Positions 46,769 through 56,174 of a stretch of 64,000 bases of DNA are shown here, piece by piece. The notes under the pieces were generated by a model. That model saw only the letters and a list, made by a program, of their open reading frames with translations. It was not told where the DNA came from and ran no database searches. Numbering within the stretch: position 1 is the stretch's first letter; the number at the start of each line of letters is the position of its first letter. The position numbers were made by a program, and so were the translations under genes. The stretch lies in NCBI RefSeq assembly GCF_001083805.1, contig NZ_JXSK01000003.1:124001-188000 (forward strand). The letters run 5' to 3'. This DNA comes from Photorhabdus luminescens subsp. luminescens (lineage in GTDB: Bacteria > Pseudomonadota > Gammaproteobacteria > Enterobacterales > Enterobacteriaceae).

Positions 46769-48178
46769 TTATTCGTCGTCATAACTTGGTCCGGCATAGT
46801 TATCGAACCGCGACCATTGACCATTAAACGTCAGGCGAACTGTACCGATTGGACCGTTACGTTGCTTACCAAGAATGATTTCAGCCACACCTTTCATGTC
46901 GCTGCTCTCATGGTAAACCTCGTCACGATAGATAAACATAATGAGGTCGGCATCCTGCTCAATAGAGCCGGATTCACGTAAATCAGAGTTAACTGGACGC
47001 TTATCTGCCCGCTGTTCAAGGCTACGGTTGAGCTGAGAAAGTGCGACTACCGGCACTTGAAGCTCTTTAGCCAAGGCTTTTAGTGAACGGGAAATCTCCG
47101 CAATTTCCAAAGTACGATTATCAGATAAGGCCGGAACCCGCATTAATTGCAGGTAGTCGATCATGATCAGACTTAATCCGCCATTTTCGCGGAAGACACG
47201 CCGAGCGCGGGAACGAACTTCGGTAGGCGTCAGGCCAGATGAGTCGTCAATATACATATTGCGTTTTTCCAGCAATATCCCCATCGTACTGGAGATCCGC
47301 GCCCAATCCTCATCATCAAGCTGACCGGTACGGATACGGGTTTGATCCACCCGTGAAAGGGATGCCAGCATACGCATCATGATCTGGTTGCCGGGCATCT
47401 CAAGACTGAAAATCAAAACCGGCTTATCCTGCATCATGGCTGCGTTTTCACACAGGTTCATGGCGAAAGTGGTTTTACCCATAGAAGGACGCGCAGCCAC
47501 AATGATCAAGTCTGATTTTTGTAAGCCTGCGGTTTTCTTATCCAGATCCTGATAACCGGTTGAAACACCGGTTACACCATCGTGAGGACGTTGATAAAGT
47601 TGCTCAATCCGCTCGACGGTTTCTTCAAGGATCTGCTCTATTCCTTTCGGCCCTTCATCTTTACTAGCACGATTTTCAGCGATCTGGAACACCCGTGATT
47701 CGGCCAGATCCAATAATTCTTCGCTACTCCTGCCTTGAGGATCATAACCGGCATCTGCAATTTCATTTGCAACTGCGATCATCTCGCGGACAACAGCACG
47801 TTCGCGGACAATATCCGCATAAGCATTAATGTTAGCCGCGCTTGGCGTATTTTTGGATAATTCGGCCAGATAAGCAAAACCGCCTACATTATTCAGTTCC
47901 CCACTCTGCTCAAGGGATTCCGATAATGTAATCAGGTCGATAGGATTGCCCATCTCCAGCAAGCGCTGCATTTCAGCAAAAATGCGCCGATGTGGACGAC
48001 TGAAAAAATCATTGCTAGTAACACGTTCGGAAACATTATCCCAACGTTCATTATCTAGCATTAAACCGCCTAACACAGACTGCTCTGCTTCCAAAGAGTG
48101 TGGCGGAAGTTTCAGCCCTTCCATTTGGCGATCTTTCGGTTCAGCCATTTTGTTGTGAGTTGATTTTTTTCCCGCCAT
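46769..48178 (-). CDS. dnaB: replicative DNA helicase
   Basis: 469 residues, standard for DnaB. N-terminal DnaG-binding helices (PPHSLEAEQSVLGGLMLDNERWD), linker, RecA-like motor with Walker A ARPSMGKTTFAM and Walker B LIMIDYLQLM, and SREKTRG-type C-terminal segments LRESGSIEQDADLIMFIYRDEVY. Hexameric fork helicase moving 5' to 3'. Diverges from qor. Confidence 0.98.
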   Translation of the reverse strand: MAGKKSTHNKMAEPKDRQMEGLKLPPHSLEAEQSVLGGLMLDNERWDNVSERVTSNDFFSRPHRRIFAEMQRLLEMGNPIDLITLSESLEQSGELNNVGGFAYLAELSKNTPSAANINAYADIVRERAVVREMIAVANEIADAGYDPQGRSSEELLDLAESRVFQIAENRASKDEGPKGIEQILEETVERIEQLYQRPHDGVTGVSTGYQDLDKKTAGLQKSDLIIVAARPSMGKTTFAMNLCENAAMMQDKPVLIFSLEMPGNQIMMRMLASLSRVDQTRIRTGQLDDEDWARISSTMGILLEKRNMYIDDSSGLTPTEVRSRARRVFRENGGLSLIMIDYLQLMRVPALSDNRTLEIAEISRSLKALAKELQVPVVALSQLNRSLEQRADKRPVNSDLRESGSIEQDADLIMFIYRDEVYHESSDMKGVAEIILGKQRNGPIGTVRLTFNGQWSRFDNYAGPSYDDE

Positions 48179-48350
48179 GAATCCCGCAATAATCTACTGA
48201 TAAATCTGCAACAGCACATGAGTATACGCTATGAAGCGCCTTGAGTAATTACATATAGTTTGTAATTATTTCTGACACATTAAAGCCCGTTTACAATCAG
48301 TTCAACTACTACGTGCACACACATTCCCCTTATATTGATGAGGTTGAGTC

Positions 48351-49334
48351 ATGGCAAAACATATCGAATTTTCCTCTATTGGCGGCCCTGAAGTTCTCCA
48401 ATATTGCGAATTCACCCCCAAAGCTCCTGCTGACGATGAAGTACAAGTAGAAAATAGAGCGATTGGCATCAATTACATCGACACTTATATTCGTAGCGGG
48501 CTATACCCACCGGCACAATTACCGAGCGGTCTTGGCACTGAGGCCGCTGGAGTAGTCACCAAAGTGGGCTCGGCTGTCACTACCATAAAAGTGGGTGATC
48601 GTGTAGTTTATGCTCAATCAACTTTAGGCGCTTACAGTGAAGTGCATAATGTCGCGGAAAGCAAAGTCGCTGTTCTGCCGGATACCATCTCTTTCGAACA
48701 AGCCGCTGCTTCTTTTCTAAAAGGGCTGACGGTTTACTATCTTCTACGCCGTACCTACAAAATCCAGTCAGGCGAACCCTTTTTGTTTCATGCCGCCGCC
48801 GGGGGCGTTGGGCTAATTGCCTGCCAATGGGCAAAAGCTTTGGGGGCAAAACTGATCGGAACAGTTGGCTCTGATGAGAAAGCACAACGCGCTAAAGATG
48901 CCGGTGCATGGCAGGTCATTAACTATAGCCGTGAAAATATTGTCGAACGGGTTTATCAAATCACCAACGGTGAAAAAGTCGGTGTAGTTTATGATTCTGT
49001 TGGTAAATCGACCTGGCTGGATTCACTGGACTGCCTGAAACGCCACGGGTTAATGGTCAGCTTTGGCAATGCATCCGGGCCAGTTACCGGTGTCGATTTA
49101 GGGATTTTAAATCAGAAAGGCTCGCTGTTTGTTACCCGCCCCTCTATCGCTGGCTATATTTCAACTCGCGAAGAGTTAGATGAGGCGAGTAAAGAACTGT
49201 TTGATCTGATTGCCAGCGGCAAAATTAATGTGGATGTACCAGAAAATCAGAAGTTCCCGTTAAGTAAGGCGACAAGAGCACACCAGATTCTGGAAAGCCG
49301 AGCAACGCAAGGATCAAGTTTACTGATCCCTTAA
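48351..49334 (+). CDS. qor: NADPH:quinone oxidoreductase
   Basis: 327 residues, medium-chain dehydrogenase family without zinc. GINYIDTYIRSGLYP, FLFHAAAGGVGLIACQWAKALGA (NADPH fold) and GLMVSFGNASGPV are typical of Qor. Next to dnaB as in E. coli. A hairpin ATACCCCT/AGGGGTAT follows at 49462. Confidence 0.95.
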   Translation: MAKHIEFSSIGGPEVLQYCEFTPKAPADDEVQVENRAIGINYIDTYIRSGLYPPAQLPSGLGTEAAGVVTKVGSAVTTIKVGDRVVYAQSTLGAYSEVHNVAESKVAVLPDTISFEQAAASFLKGLTVYYLLRRTYKIQSGEPFLFHAAAGGVGLIACQWAKALGAKLIGTVGSDEKAQRAKDAGAWQVINYSRENIVERVYQITNGEKVGVVYDSVGKSTWLDSLDCLKRHGLMVSFGNASGPVTGVDLGILNQKGSLFVTRPSIAGYISTREELDEASKELFDLIASGKINVDVPENQKFPLSKATRAHQILESRATQGSSLLIP

Positions 49335-49461
49335 CAGTAAAATGAGCGGGTTATTAACTAAGCCATCAAGCCTAATACCTTAATATGCTGTAATTACCTG
49401 TACGAATAACTTTAAGCTAGAGAGTAGCCTTGGCCGAATATATAGGAGATAGAACAGAGCA

Positions 49462-49483
49462 ATACCCCTCTTGGTAGGGGTAT
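49462..49483 (+). terminator. stem-loop behind qor
   Basis: Perfect 8-base arms ATACCCCT and AGGGGTAT with a 6-base loop; no T-run, so terminator function is uncertain. The rest of 49335-49598 holds nothing recognisable. Confidence 0.4.
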
Positions 49484-49598
49484 CACACCTCAGATATTAA
49501 AATAAAAATCAACTTATTAAATCAAACGGAGTTCTATACTACCCTGCATTTTACTTCCATTCGGTAACATGAAAATGTTCTGAATGCTCTACTGATAT

Positions 49599-51974
49599 CT
49601 AAAAAAGAGCATCTAAACTTTCATCAGAGTAAGATTTTTTAAATGAAACAGGAAGAAATTGTGGTGGTGTATTACAAATCGTATTGAGATCATTGCCCCA
49701 GATAGGTATTTCGCGTACCTCCCCGCCAATCATGCTATCTCCTGAAAGGTTTTCTTTACAATAAATATCACCTTGAGCATCAACCCCAACCATATATATA
49801 TCGTTTGGTTTCACAGGCTCTAGCTTACCCACTCCATTAATTTCAAAAAATGCTTTAGTAAGAAGTAAAGAACCACTAGCTCCCCATAATTTAGTCGGCT
49901 CGTTATTATCCCTTCCAATCCAAGAAAGCACTACTTTTTCTCCGTCAATCCCAGTAAACCAGCTATCGCGCAAGCCACTGGAAGATCCCGTTTTCCCTGC
50001 AAGAGCATATTTTTTAAATCCAGCCCCTAATCTTTTTGATGTGCCTGAGCGAACAGACTCCTGCATAGCATAAAGCGTGAGCCAAGCAGCTTCTTCTGGA
50101 ACGACTTGTGCTAGAGCCTCGGTTCTATGGTAAATTTCTTTCCCATATTTGTCTTGAATTGAAATTAACGTGTAAACACCCGTATGCTTTCCAAGATTAG
50201 ATATCGTCTGAATCCCTTCAACAAGTTCTACTGGCGCCATATCAAGTGTGCCTAACAGAATAGATGGAACCATTACTATTCTATCAGAAGGAATTCCTAT
50301 TGATTTTAGTGTTTTTGCGACATTATCAATTCCTACAGACATACCCAAATTTACTGTAGCTACATTAATAGAATGAGCAAGAGCATCTAAAAGCATTACT
50401 CGCCCCCTGTACGTTCTTGTAGGGTTTTTTGGCGACCACGAGTTTTTTTCACCAACATCTATACTGAGAGGTTCATCCTCAATCCAAGTATTTAAATTAA
50501 AACGGTAAGGAGAAGTTAGTGCAGACAGGTAGACTGCCGGCTTAATCAGTGAACCGACTTGTCTTTTAGTATCTGAAGCTCTGTTGAACCCGTTATAGTC
50601 TACATTTCTATCTCCCACAATAGCCAATAGCGCCCCCGATTTTCTATCAACAACTAAAATTACAGATTGCAAATCTTTTAAACCTGTTTTCTTATCTAAC
50701 ATTGGCATGGTTTTTTTTACTGCATTCTCTGCATCTTCTTGTGACACAGGATCAAAAGTGGAAAACACTCTTGCTCCGGACAAATCATTAAGGACAATAT
50801 TTTTATTATTCCTAATCTCTTTTTTTAACATGCTAATGAAAGAAGGATGTTTAGTGAAAACAGAACCTTTTTCCTGGACATTGAGACCTTCTTTCATTGA
50901 AGATAAGTAGTCGTCTTTATTAATAACTCCACTCTCCGATGACAACTTTAAAACGAGATTACGTCTCTCCATAGCTACTGTCGGTTTAGTCCACGGGTTA
51001 TACAATGAAGCTCCTTTAGCCATCCCTATTAATAATGCTTGCTGCTCTAAAGATATTTCATTGATTGGCCTACCAAAGTAATAAATGCTAGCAAGTGGAA
51101 ACCCATAAATCCCGAACGAACTGTTCTGTCCCAGATAGATTTCATTCAGATAAAGCTCAAGAATTTTATCCTTGTTAAACTTAAACTCCAAGACCAAAGA
51201 CATAATAGCCTCAGTCAACTTACGACTCATTGTCCTATCCCGGGACAAGAACATATTTTTCACAACCTGCTGTGTTATCGTACTTCCACCCTGAATTCGC
51301 TTTCCAGCTTTAATATTTTTGTACAAGGCTCTGGCTATAGAATAAGGATTAAGACCATGATGATTATAAAACTCTCGATCCTCTGTGGAAATCAACATAT
51401 TAATCATATCATTAGGGAAGTTTTCCAACGGCATGAATATCCGTTGCTCATCACCGGGTGAATATATAATTTCCACTAACCTCGGTTCAATGAGTATGTT
51501 ATTAACAGCCAGTCCTAAATCTAAATCCACTATCTTTTTAATTATATTTTTGTCAAACTCAACTTCCACTTTAACTGACTTAGATAAATGGTCTGGATAA
51601 GAGAACTCCCGTAAGTAAATAAAAACCTTATCTCTATCTTCATGAAAGTCGCCAGGACTTCTTATCGAGTCAACGTGATGGTATCTGGCGCCATTTAATA
51701 TCTTTATTACATTTCCTTTGTTTTTATACTCCCCAAGCTTCAACGTATATGTCTTGCCATAAACCTGAGCTGGCATATCCCAGAATCCATTACTTACTCT
51801 CTCATTTATCATAGTATCGATTCTTTCTGCCAGATTATATATGTAGAGAAATGCAAAACAGAACACTAAAAATAAAACGGCTAATATAATCTTAAAAAGG
51901 AAACTTAATTTTATCTTTTTATTTTTTTTCTTCTTTCTTCTTCCTAAAGGTTCCGTTGCATTAATTTCTTTCAT
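49599..51974 (-). CDS. PBP1B-like bifunctional peptidoglycan synthase (accessory paralogue)
   Basis: 791 residues from ATG 51974; a TTG start at 52013 is unlikely. Basic cytoplasmic tail (GRRKKKKNKK), one membrane helix at about 25-45, UB2H-like domain (VYGKTYTLKLGEY), transglycosylase with STEDREFYNHHGLN and GGSTITQQVVKN, and transpeptidase with SxxK in GSLIKPAVY, SxN in HSINVATVNLG and KTG in AGKTGSSSG. All catalytic residues are intact. It is AT-rich and shorter than E. coli PBP1B (844), and the genome must hold the core mrcB elsewhere, so this is probably an acquired second copy. Possible roles: special cell-wall synthesis in a host, or a target less sensitive to beta-lactams. Confidence 0.88.
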   Translation of the reverse strand: MKEINATEPLGRRKKKKNKKIKLSFLFKIILAVLFLVFCFAFLYIYNLAERIDTMINERVSNGFWDMPAQVYGKTYTLKLGEYKNKGNVIKILNGARYHHVDSIRSPGDFHEDRDKVFIYLREFSYPDHLSKSVKVEVEFDKNIIKKIVDLDLGLAVNNILIEPRLVEIIYSPGDEQRIFMPLENFPNDMINMLISTEDREFYNHHGLNPYSIARALYKNIKAGKRIQGGSTITQQVVKNMFLSRDRTMSRKLTEAIMSLVLEFKFNKDKILELYLNEIYLGQNSSFGIYGFPLASIYYFGRPINEISLEQQALLIGMAKGASLYNPWTKPTVAMERRNLVLKLSSESGVINKDDYLSSMKEGLNVQEKGSVFTKHPSFISMLKKEIRNNKNIVLNDLSGARVFSTFDPVSQEDAENAVKKTMPMLDKKTGLKDLQSVILVVDRKSGALLAIVGDRNVDYNGFNRASDTKRQVGSLIKPAVYLSALTSPYRFNLNTWIEDEPLSIDVGEKNSWSPKNPTRTYRGRVMLLDALAHSINVATVNLGMSVGIDNVAKTLKSIGIPSDRIVMVPSILLGTLDMAPVELVEGIQTISNLGKHTGVYTLISIQDKYGKEIYHRTEALAQVVPEEAAWLTLYAMQESVRSGTSKRLGAGFKKYALAGKTGSSSGLRDSWFTGIDGEKVVLSWIGRDNNEPTKLWGASGSLLLTKAFFEINGVGKLEPVKPNDIYMVGVDAQGDIYCKENLSGDSMIGGEVREIPIWGNDLNTICNTPPQFLPVSFKKSYSDESLDALF

Positions 51975-52376
51975 ATAAACCAACCCGTAATGTATACTCA
52001 AAGGCAACTTCAATGTTACGTCTTAACACTCTTGATTACTGCATATAAATCCACTTGAAGAAATCATTAATCGCTAAAACATAGCTAGAATATTATTTTA
52101 AATATAATAACCAATCACACTCTAATAAGATAAAACTCAATATTAAAAATTTTCATAACGCGCAGATTTCAGTATTCAACGATTAAGATGGAACAGGTTA
52201 CCTAACACAAGCACTATTAATCAATCTTGTTATTAATATAACTAAAATAAATCGTATTTATATCAGAAATCCACACCATCTTGTTATTGATTCGCTACAC
52301 GTAACTCTCACGATTTATTCGAAGCAAGATAGCCAATTTTATGCCCATAAAAATATTTTCAACAACGAAATGACTA
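51975..52376. other. intergenic region between the PBP gene and ERIC copy C
   Basis: AT-rich, no gene. The promoter of the PBP-like gene must lie here; no recognisable operator. Confidence 0.3.
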
Positions 52377-52497
52377 TATACCCTATGGATTTCAAGATGT
52401 ATCGCGACGGCAAGGGAGCGAATCCCCGGGAGCATAGCGAACCATGTGACCGGGGTGAGTGAGTGCAGCCAACAAAGAGGCAATTTGAAAGATAACG
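52377..52497 (+). repeat. ERIC element, copy C
   Basis: Starts TATACCCTATGGATTTCAAG and keeps the core GCGAATCCCCGGGAGC and GTGACCGGGGTGAG. The right end has decayed after GATAACG. It sits just beyond the stop of the LysR gene. Confidence 0.88.
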
Positions 52498-52521
52498 AGC
52501 CTGTAGCATTCATACCAATGC

Positions 52522-53433
52522 TCATGACAAAAAACCGGGTGTTTGACATATCTTCACTATAATAGATTTTAATTCATGCAGAACTTTATCATGTCTGCTC
52601 CCCACCCGTGTGCCTATTTCGAGTTCATAGGGTGGCATGCTAACGGGGCATGGGAATATTTGTAGCGATGTGTTCTTCTCCATTGCTCGTGCTGCATGTG
52701 ATGGCACCGTAGTGATTAAATCAGTTTCAATCAGCAAAAATGGCACTGCCGCAAAATGTGTAGTAGAAACCTTGACACTGCGTTTATAGCCAACAGCATT
52801 TAATGCTTCATCTACCACACCTACGAACCCACCTGAGGAAACTAATAAATGAGGGCGTTGTGCGTAGTCATCCACCGTTACCGGCACCGAAGTATTTTTG
52901 TCGGCTATGCACAAGTAATTCCCCTTTCCTAAACGGTGACTTTTAACTAAGTGAGATGATAAACCACCAGCGGTGATAGCAAGGTCAATTTGATGACGCA
53001 TCAACATATCCTGAGCCAAGCCACTATGAGTTTGCCGAAAAATGATATGCAAACCAGGGAGATGCTCGTCAACTTTTTTCAGTATCTTTTGCCCTAAAGC
53101 AATTTCACTGTCATCTGATAAACCCACAGTCACCGTGCGACCCTTTATTTCTTTTCCAGCAGTGGTTAAAGCTAGTGCCTGTCGGCATTGCGTCAGTGCC
53201 TCTTCGACGAGAGGTGCTAACTCATTAGCTCTAACCGTAGGACGTAGCCCGCGCCCCGTCCGTTCGAACAGCGGGTCGGAGTATACGCGTCTTAAACGCC
53301 CAAGAGCTGCGCTTACCGCGGGTTGCGTTAATCCAAGCCGAATAGCGGCACGACTCGCCCCACCTTCCTCGATCAAAGCCTCAAACACCCTGAGCAAATT
53401 GAGGTCAATATTCTCAATATCAATATAATTCAT
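52522..53433 (-). CDS. LysR-family transcriptional regulator
   Basis: 303 residues. N-terminal winged helix (LNLLRVFEALIEEGGASRAAIRLGLTQPAVSAALGRLRRVYSDPLFER) of LysR/NodD-like type, then a periplasmic-binding-protein-like ligand domain (VTVGLSDDSEIALG onward). It diverges from a small unknown gene with 88 bases between starts, the classic arrangement for a LysR regulator and its target. Ligand unknown. Confidence 0.88.
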   Translation of the reverse strand: MNYIDIENIDLNLLRVFEALIEEGGASRAAIRLGLTQPAVSAALGRLRRVYSDPLFERTGRGLRPTVRANELAPLVEEALTQCRQALALTTAGKEIKGRTVTVGLSDDSEIALGQKILKKVDEHLPGLHIIFRQTHSGLAQDMLMRHQIDLAITAGGLSSHLVKSHRLGKGNYLCIADKNTSVPVTVDDYAQRPHLLVSSGGFVGVVDEALNAVGYKRSVKVSTTHFAAVPFLLIETDLITTVPSHAARAMEKNTSLQIFPCPVSMPPYELEIGTRVGSRHDKVLHELKSIIVKICQTPGFLS

Positions 53434-53521
53434 AACAGATAGTCCTTTTCAAATATTGATTGATATTAGACGTATCTACACTATTACGCATCAGAAACAT
53501 CTTGAGAAGAAGGAAACACCT

Positions 53522-53848
53522 ATGAGCAAGATATCAGTTGCTGCGCTTCCGATCGGTACATCTCCTGAATGGAAAGTCGCCAAATTACCTCATATCATTG
53601 ATTTTAAAAATAAAAAAATCAACAACAGAGCACAATTAGTTGCTATGCCCGAGTCTCCGTTAGGCGGGTATCCTAGAGGCAATTTTTTCGGTAATTATAT
53701 GGGATATAGACAACTAGAGGGGAGGCAAGAGTTTGCTAACTGTTATAATAATGCTGTCGATCTTAAGGGGCCGGAAGTAAAGGCGCTAGCCGCGCTGTCC
53801 AGACGAACAAAAGCATCACACGATATCAAAATCCCTATATTTTCTTAA
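53522..53848 (+). CDS. small protein of unknown function, divergent from lysR
   Basis: 108 residues from ATG 53522, behind GAAGAAGGAA. No signal peptide, no membrane helix, no cysteine pair or catalytic motif; polar, with a GGYPRGNFFGNYMGYRQLEG stretch near the middle. It is probably controlled by the LysR protein and lies 27 bases before a small exported protein. I do not recognise it. Confidence 0.6.
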   Translation: MSKISVAALPIGTSPEWKVAKLPHIIDFKNKKINNRAQLVAMPESPLGGYPRGNFFGNYMGYRQLEGRQEFANCYNNAVDLKGPEVKALAALSRRTKASHDIKIPIFS

Positions 53849-53875
53849 AAAACAAATCATATGGACAAAAACATT

Positions 53876-54220
53876 ATGAAATATATCGTTATTTTATTTA
53901 TTTTCAGATCATGTCCAGTTAACGCTATGAAGCAGTATACTTTAAACTGTCAAGGCCGTAGTGAAATGACCGTCATGCATACAAATTATAGGATAACGAC
54001 TTTGAAGTGGGATGATGATTTTATTGTATCACCATCTCCCACTAAACTATTTAATAAGAACGGAAAGAAACTTGTATATCAGTTTATGAATGGAGATATG
54101 ATGATTGTAAATTCTGAAAATGAAAAACATTATTTTATTTACAATCAAAAGAAAGCGGTTGAATGTCACAAAGGGCCAGATAAAAATGTTTTCCCTGTTA
54201 TTTTAGGTATAACACATTAG
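53876..54220 (+). CDS. small exported protein of unknown function
   Basis: 114 residues from ATG 53876 (MKYIVILFIFRSCPVNAMKQY); an ATG five codons earlier is possible. The first 17 residues are a hydrophobic signal peptide with likely cleavage after VNA. The mature part is beta-rich with two cysteines (LNCQGR and VECHKG) that could form a disulfide. Probably in an operon with the preceding gene. A dispersed 91-bp repeat follows the stop. Confidence 0.6.
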   Translation: MKYIVILFIFRSCPVNAMKQYTLNCQGRSEMTVMHTNYRITTLKWDDDFIVSPSPTKLFNKNGKKLVYQFMNGDMMIVNSENEKHYFIYNQKKAVECHKGPDKNVFPVILGITH

Positions 54221-54250
54221 TTTTTATTAAAACGTATAAATAACTTTTCA

Positions 54251-54343
54251 CAATTCTGCTACACATTCCCCCATTCAACCCATTGTTATATATAGAGTTA
54301 TGAGTGGTATAAGATGTAGCGCTATTTTGGAATCTTATTTATA
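54251..54343 (+). repeat. 91-bp dispersed repeat, copy 2
   Basis: Inverted counterpart of 44013-44103; shares CTGCTACACAT, TTCAACCCATTGT, GAGTGGTATAAG and CTATTTTGGAATCTTATTT in the same order. The remainder up to 54657 shows only AT-rich DNA with a doubtful 32-codon frame. Confidence 0.75.
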
Positions 54344-54657
54344 TTCACGGAGGGATATGCTTAAACTATCCGATGCAGGGCAAATACAGTAATGATCTCG
54401 AAAATAAGTTATTGGCACTTTATAACGATAACATCATATACTTTAATCTAAATAGCAGTTCAATAAAATAAATCTACTTAGGTAAATAGAATTCATGGGT
54501 AGATTCATATCCGGTAGTTTTTGGCTATAAGGAATAAACCAAGAAATGGAATAGACGTGCCGTGTTTGAATTTCCAGAGTTTCAGGACTAAACGTTTTCT
54601 AAAGTTCAAATAAAATAGATTGGCTTAATAATTTTATAATAGACATTTGGTTTTTTT

Positions 54658-55875
54658 ATGAAAGATATCACCTTTTTTACATGGAAAGTCCAGTTTGTGG
54701 CTACATTTTTACTGTTTCTCAATGCTCCATTAATTCAAGCTGAAGAAGCTCTAGCTACTCCACAAGTGGACTCACAAGCTTGGATCTTAATGGACTACAA
54801 CAGTGGAAAAGTTCTGGCAGAAGGTAATGCGGATGAAAAGATAGATCCGGCGAGCTTAACTAAACTCATGACCAGTTATGTTGTAGGACAAGCAATTAAG
54901 TTAGGTACAATTCATCTGACCGATACTGTAACCATTGATAAAAATGCTTGGGCTACAGGCAATCCCGTTCTACGCGGGTCTTCTGTCATGTTTCTTAAAC
55001 CTAGGGACAGGGTTTCAGTGGAAGACCTTAACAAAGGAATTGTTATTCAATCCAGTAATGATGCCTGTGTTGCACTAGCTGATTATATAGCTGGCAGTCA
55101 GGACGCATTCATAAGTCTTATGAACGGCTATGGACAAAAAATGGGGCTTAACAATACAACGTTTAAAACAGTGCATGGTTTAGATGCTCCTGGGCAATTT
55201 AGTACAGCACGAGACATGGCATTGTTAGCTCGCTCCCTCATTCATGATGTCCCGGATGAATATGCAATTCATAAAGAGAAAGAATTCACATTTAATAAGA
55301 TTCGTCAATACAATCGTAACCGACTGTTATGGAACAGCAACCTCAATATAGATGGCATGAAAACCGGAACTACCTCTGAGGCCGGTTATAACTTAGTTGC
55401 ATCAGCAACCTTGGGTGATATGCGCTTAATTTCTATTATTCTGGGCGCAAAGACGGATTCTGTTCGTTTCCAGGAATCAGAAAAACTTCTGACATGGGGA
55501 TTTCGCTTCTTTGAAACAGTGACACCTATTAAATCTGAAGATACTTTTATTACTCAACGTATATGGTTTGGAAATAAAAAAGAAGTCAAACTCAATGTGG
55601 GTAAACAAGGTTCTATTACCATACCTCGTGACCAACTTAAAAAATTAAAAACCAGCTATATTCTTAATACCCCTCAGATTACTGCCCCAATAAAGAAAGA
55701 CCAAGTAGTCGGCACCATAACTTTTAAGATTGGCAGTAAAACCATTGAGGAAAGACCACTTATTGTAATGGAAACGATTGAAGAAGGTGGATTCATTAGC
55801 CGTATGTGGGATTTCGTCTTGATGAAAATATACCAATGGTCTGGCATTTGCTTCCCTTGCTCCATAAATAGCTAA
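54658..55875 (+). CDS. D-alanyl-D-alanine carboxypeptidase, PBP5/PBP6-like (accessory paralogue)
   Basis: 405 residues. Signal peptide (residues 1-28, ending IQA), then the SxxK motif in SLTKLMTSYVVG, SxN in QSSNDACVAL and KTG in MKTGTTSEAGYNL, followed by the beta-sandwich domain and an amphipathic C-terminus for membrane anchoring (FISRMWDFVLMKIYQW). It trims the terminal D-Ala of muropeptides in the periplasm. AT-rich like the PBP1B-like gene 2.7 kb away; a core dacA is expected elsewhere. The C-terminal CFPCSINS is unusual for the family. Confidence 0.9.
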   Translation: MKDITFFTWKVQFVATFLLFLNAPLIQAEEALATPQVDSQAWILMDYNSGKVLAEGNADEKIDPASLTKLMTSYVVGQAIKLGTIHLTDTVTIDKNAWATGNPVLRGSSVMFLKPRDRVSVEDLNKGIVIQSSNDACVALADYIAGSQDAFISLMNGYGQKMGLNNTTFKTVHGLDAPGQFSTARDMALLARSLIHDVPDEYAIHKEKEFTFNKIRQYNRNRLLWNSNLNIDGMKTGTTSEAGYNLVASATLGDMRLISIILGAKTDSVRFQESEKLLTWGFRFFETVTPIKSEDTFITQRIWFGNKKEVKLNVGKQGSITIPRDQLKKLKTSYILNTPQITAPIKKDQVVGTITFKIGSKTIEERPLIVMETIEEGGFISRMWDFVLMKIYQWSGICFPCSINS

Positions 55876-56146
55876 TGCTTTTTTTGAATTTACATCAATG
55901 CATTACGTTTCTTAGCTTAAAATTTTTTCGATGGCTATTTAAGATCATCATTATCTTAAATACCTCAAGCCTGTTATTTAATATTTAATCACATATGTAA
56001 GGCCCGGTATGAGATCTAAAGAATATTTTTAAACTTCAGGTCTCAACCATTTTACTTTCCATAATGATACAATGGAAAAAATAATTGGTATCTTAGGTGA
56101 CATTGGGCCAGGAGCTGTAAGTGCCACGGATAGAATTCTTATAGCA

Positions 56147-56174
56147 GTAAAACGAGCGGATATTACATCCGCTC
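56147..56174 (-). terminator. dusA terminator overlapping the stop codon
   Basis: GAGCGGAT (56154-56161) pairs with ATCCGCTC (56167-56174); on the minus strand GTTTTACT follows. The stop codon of dusA lies in the loop. Confidence 0.7.
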
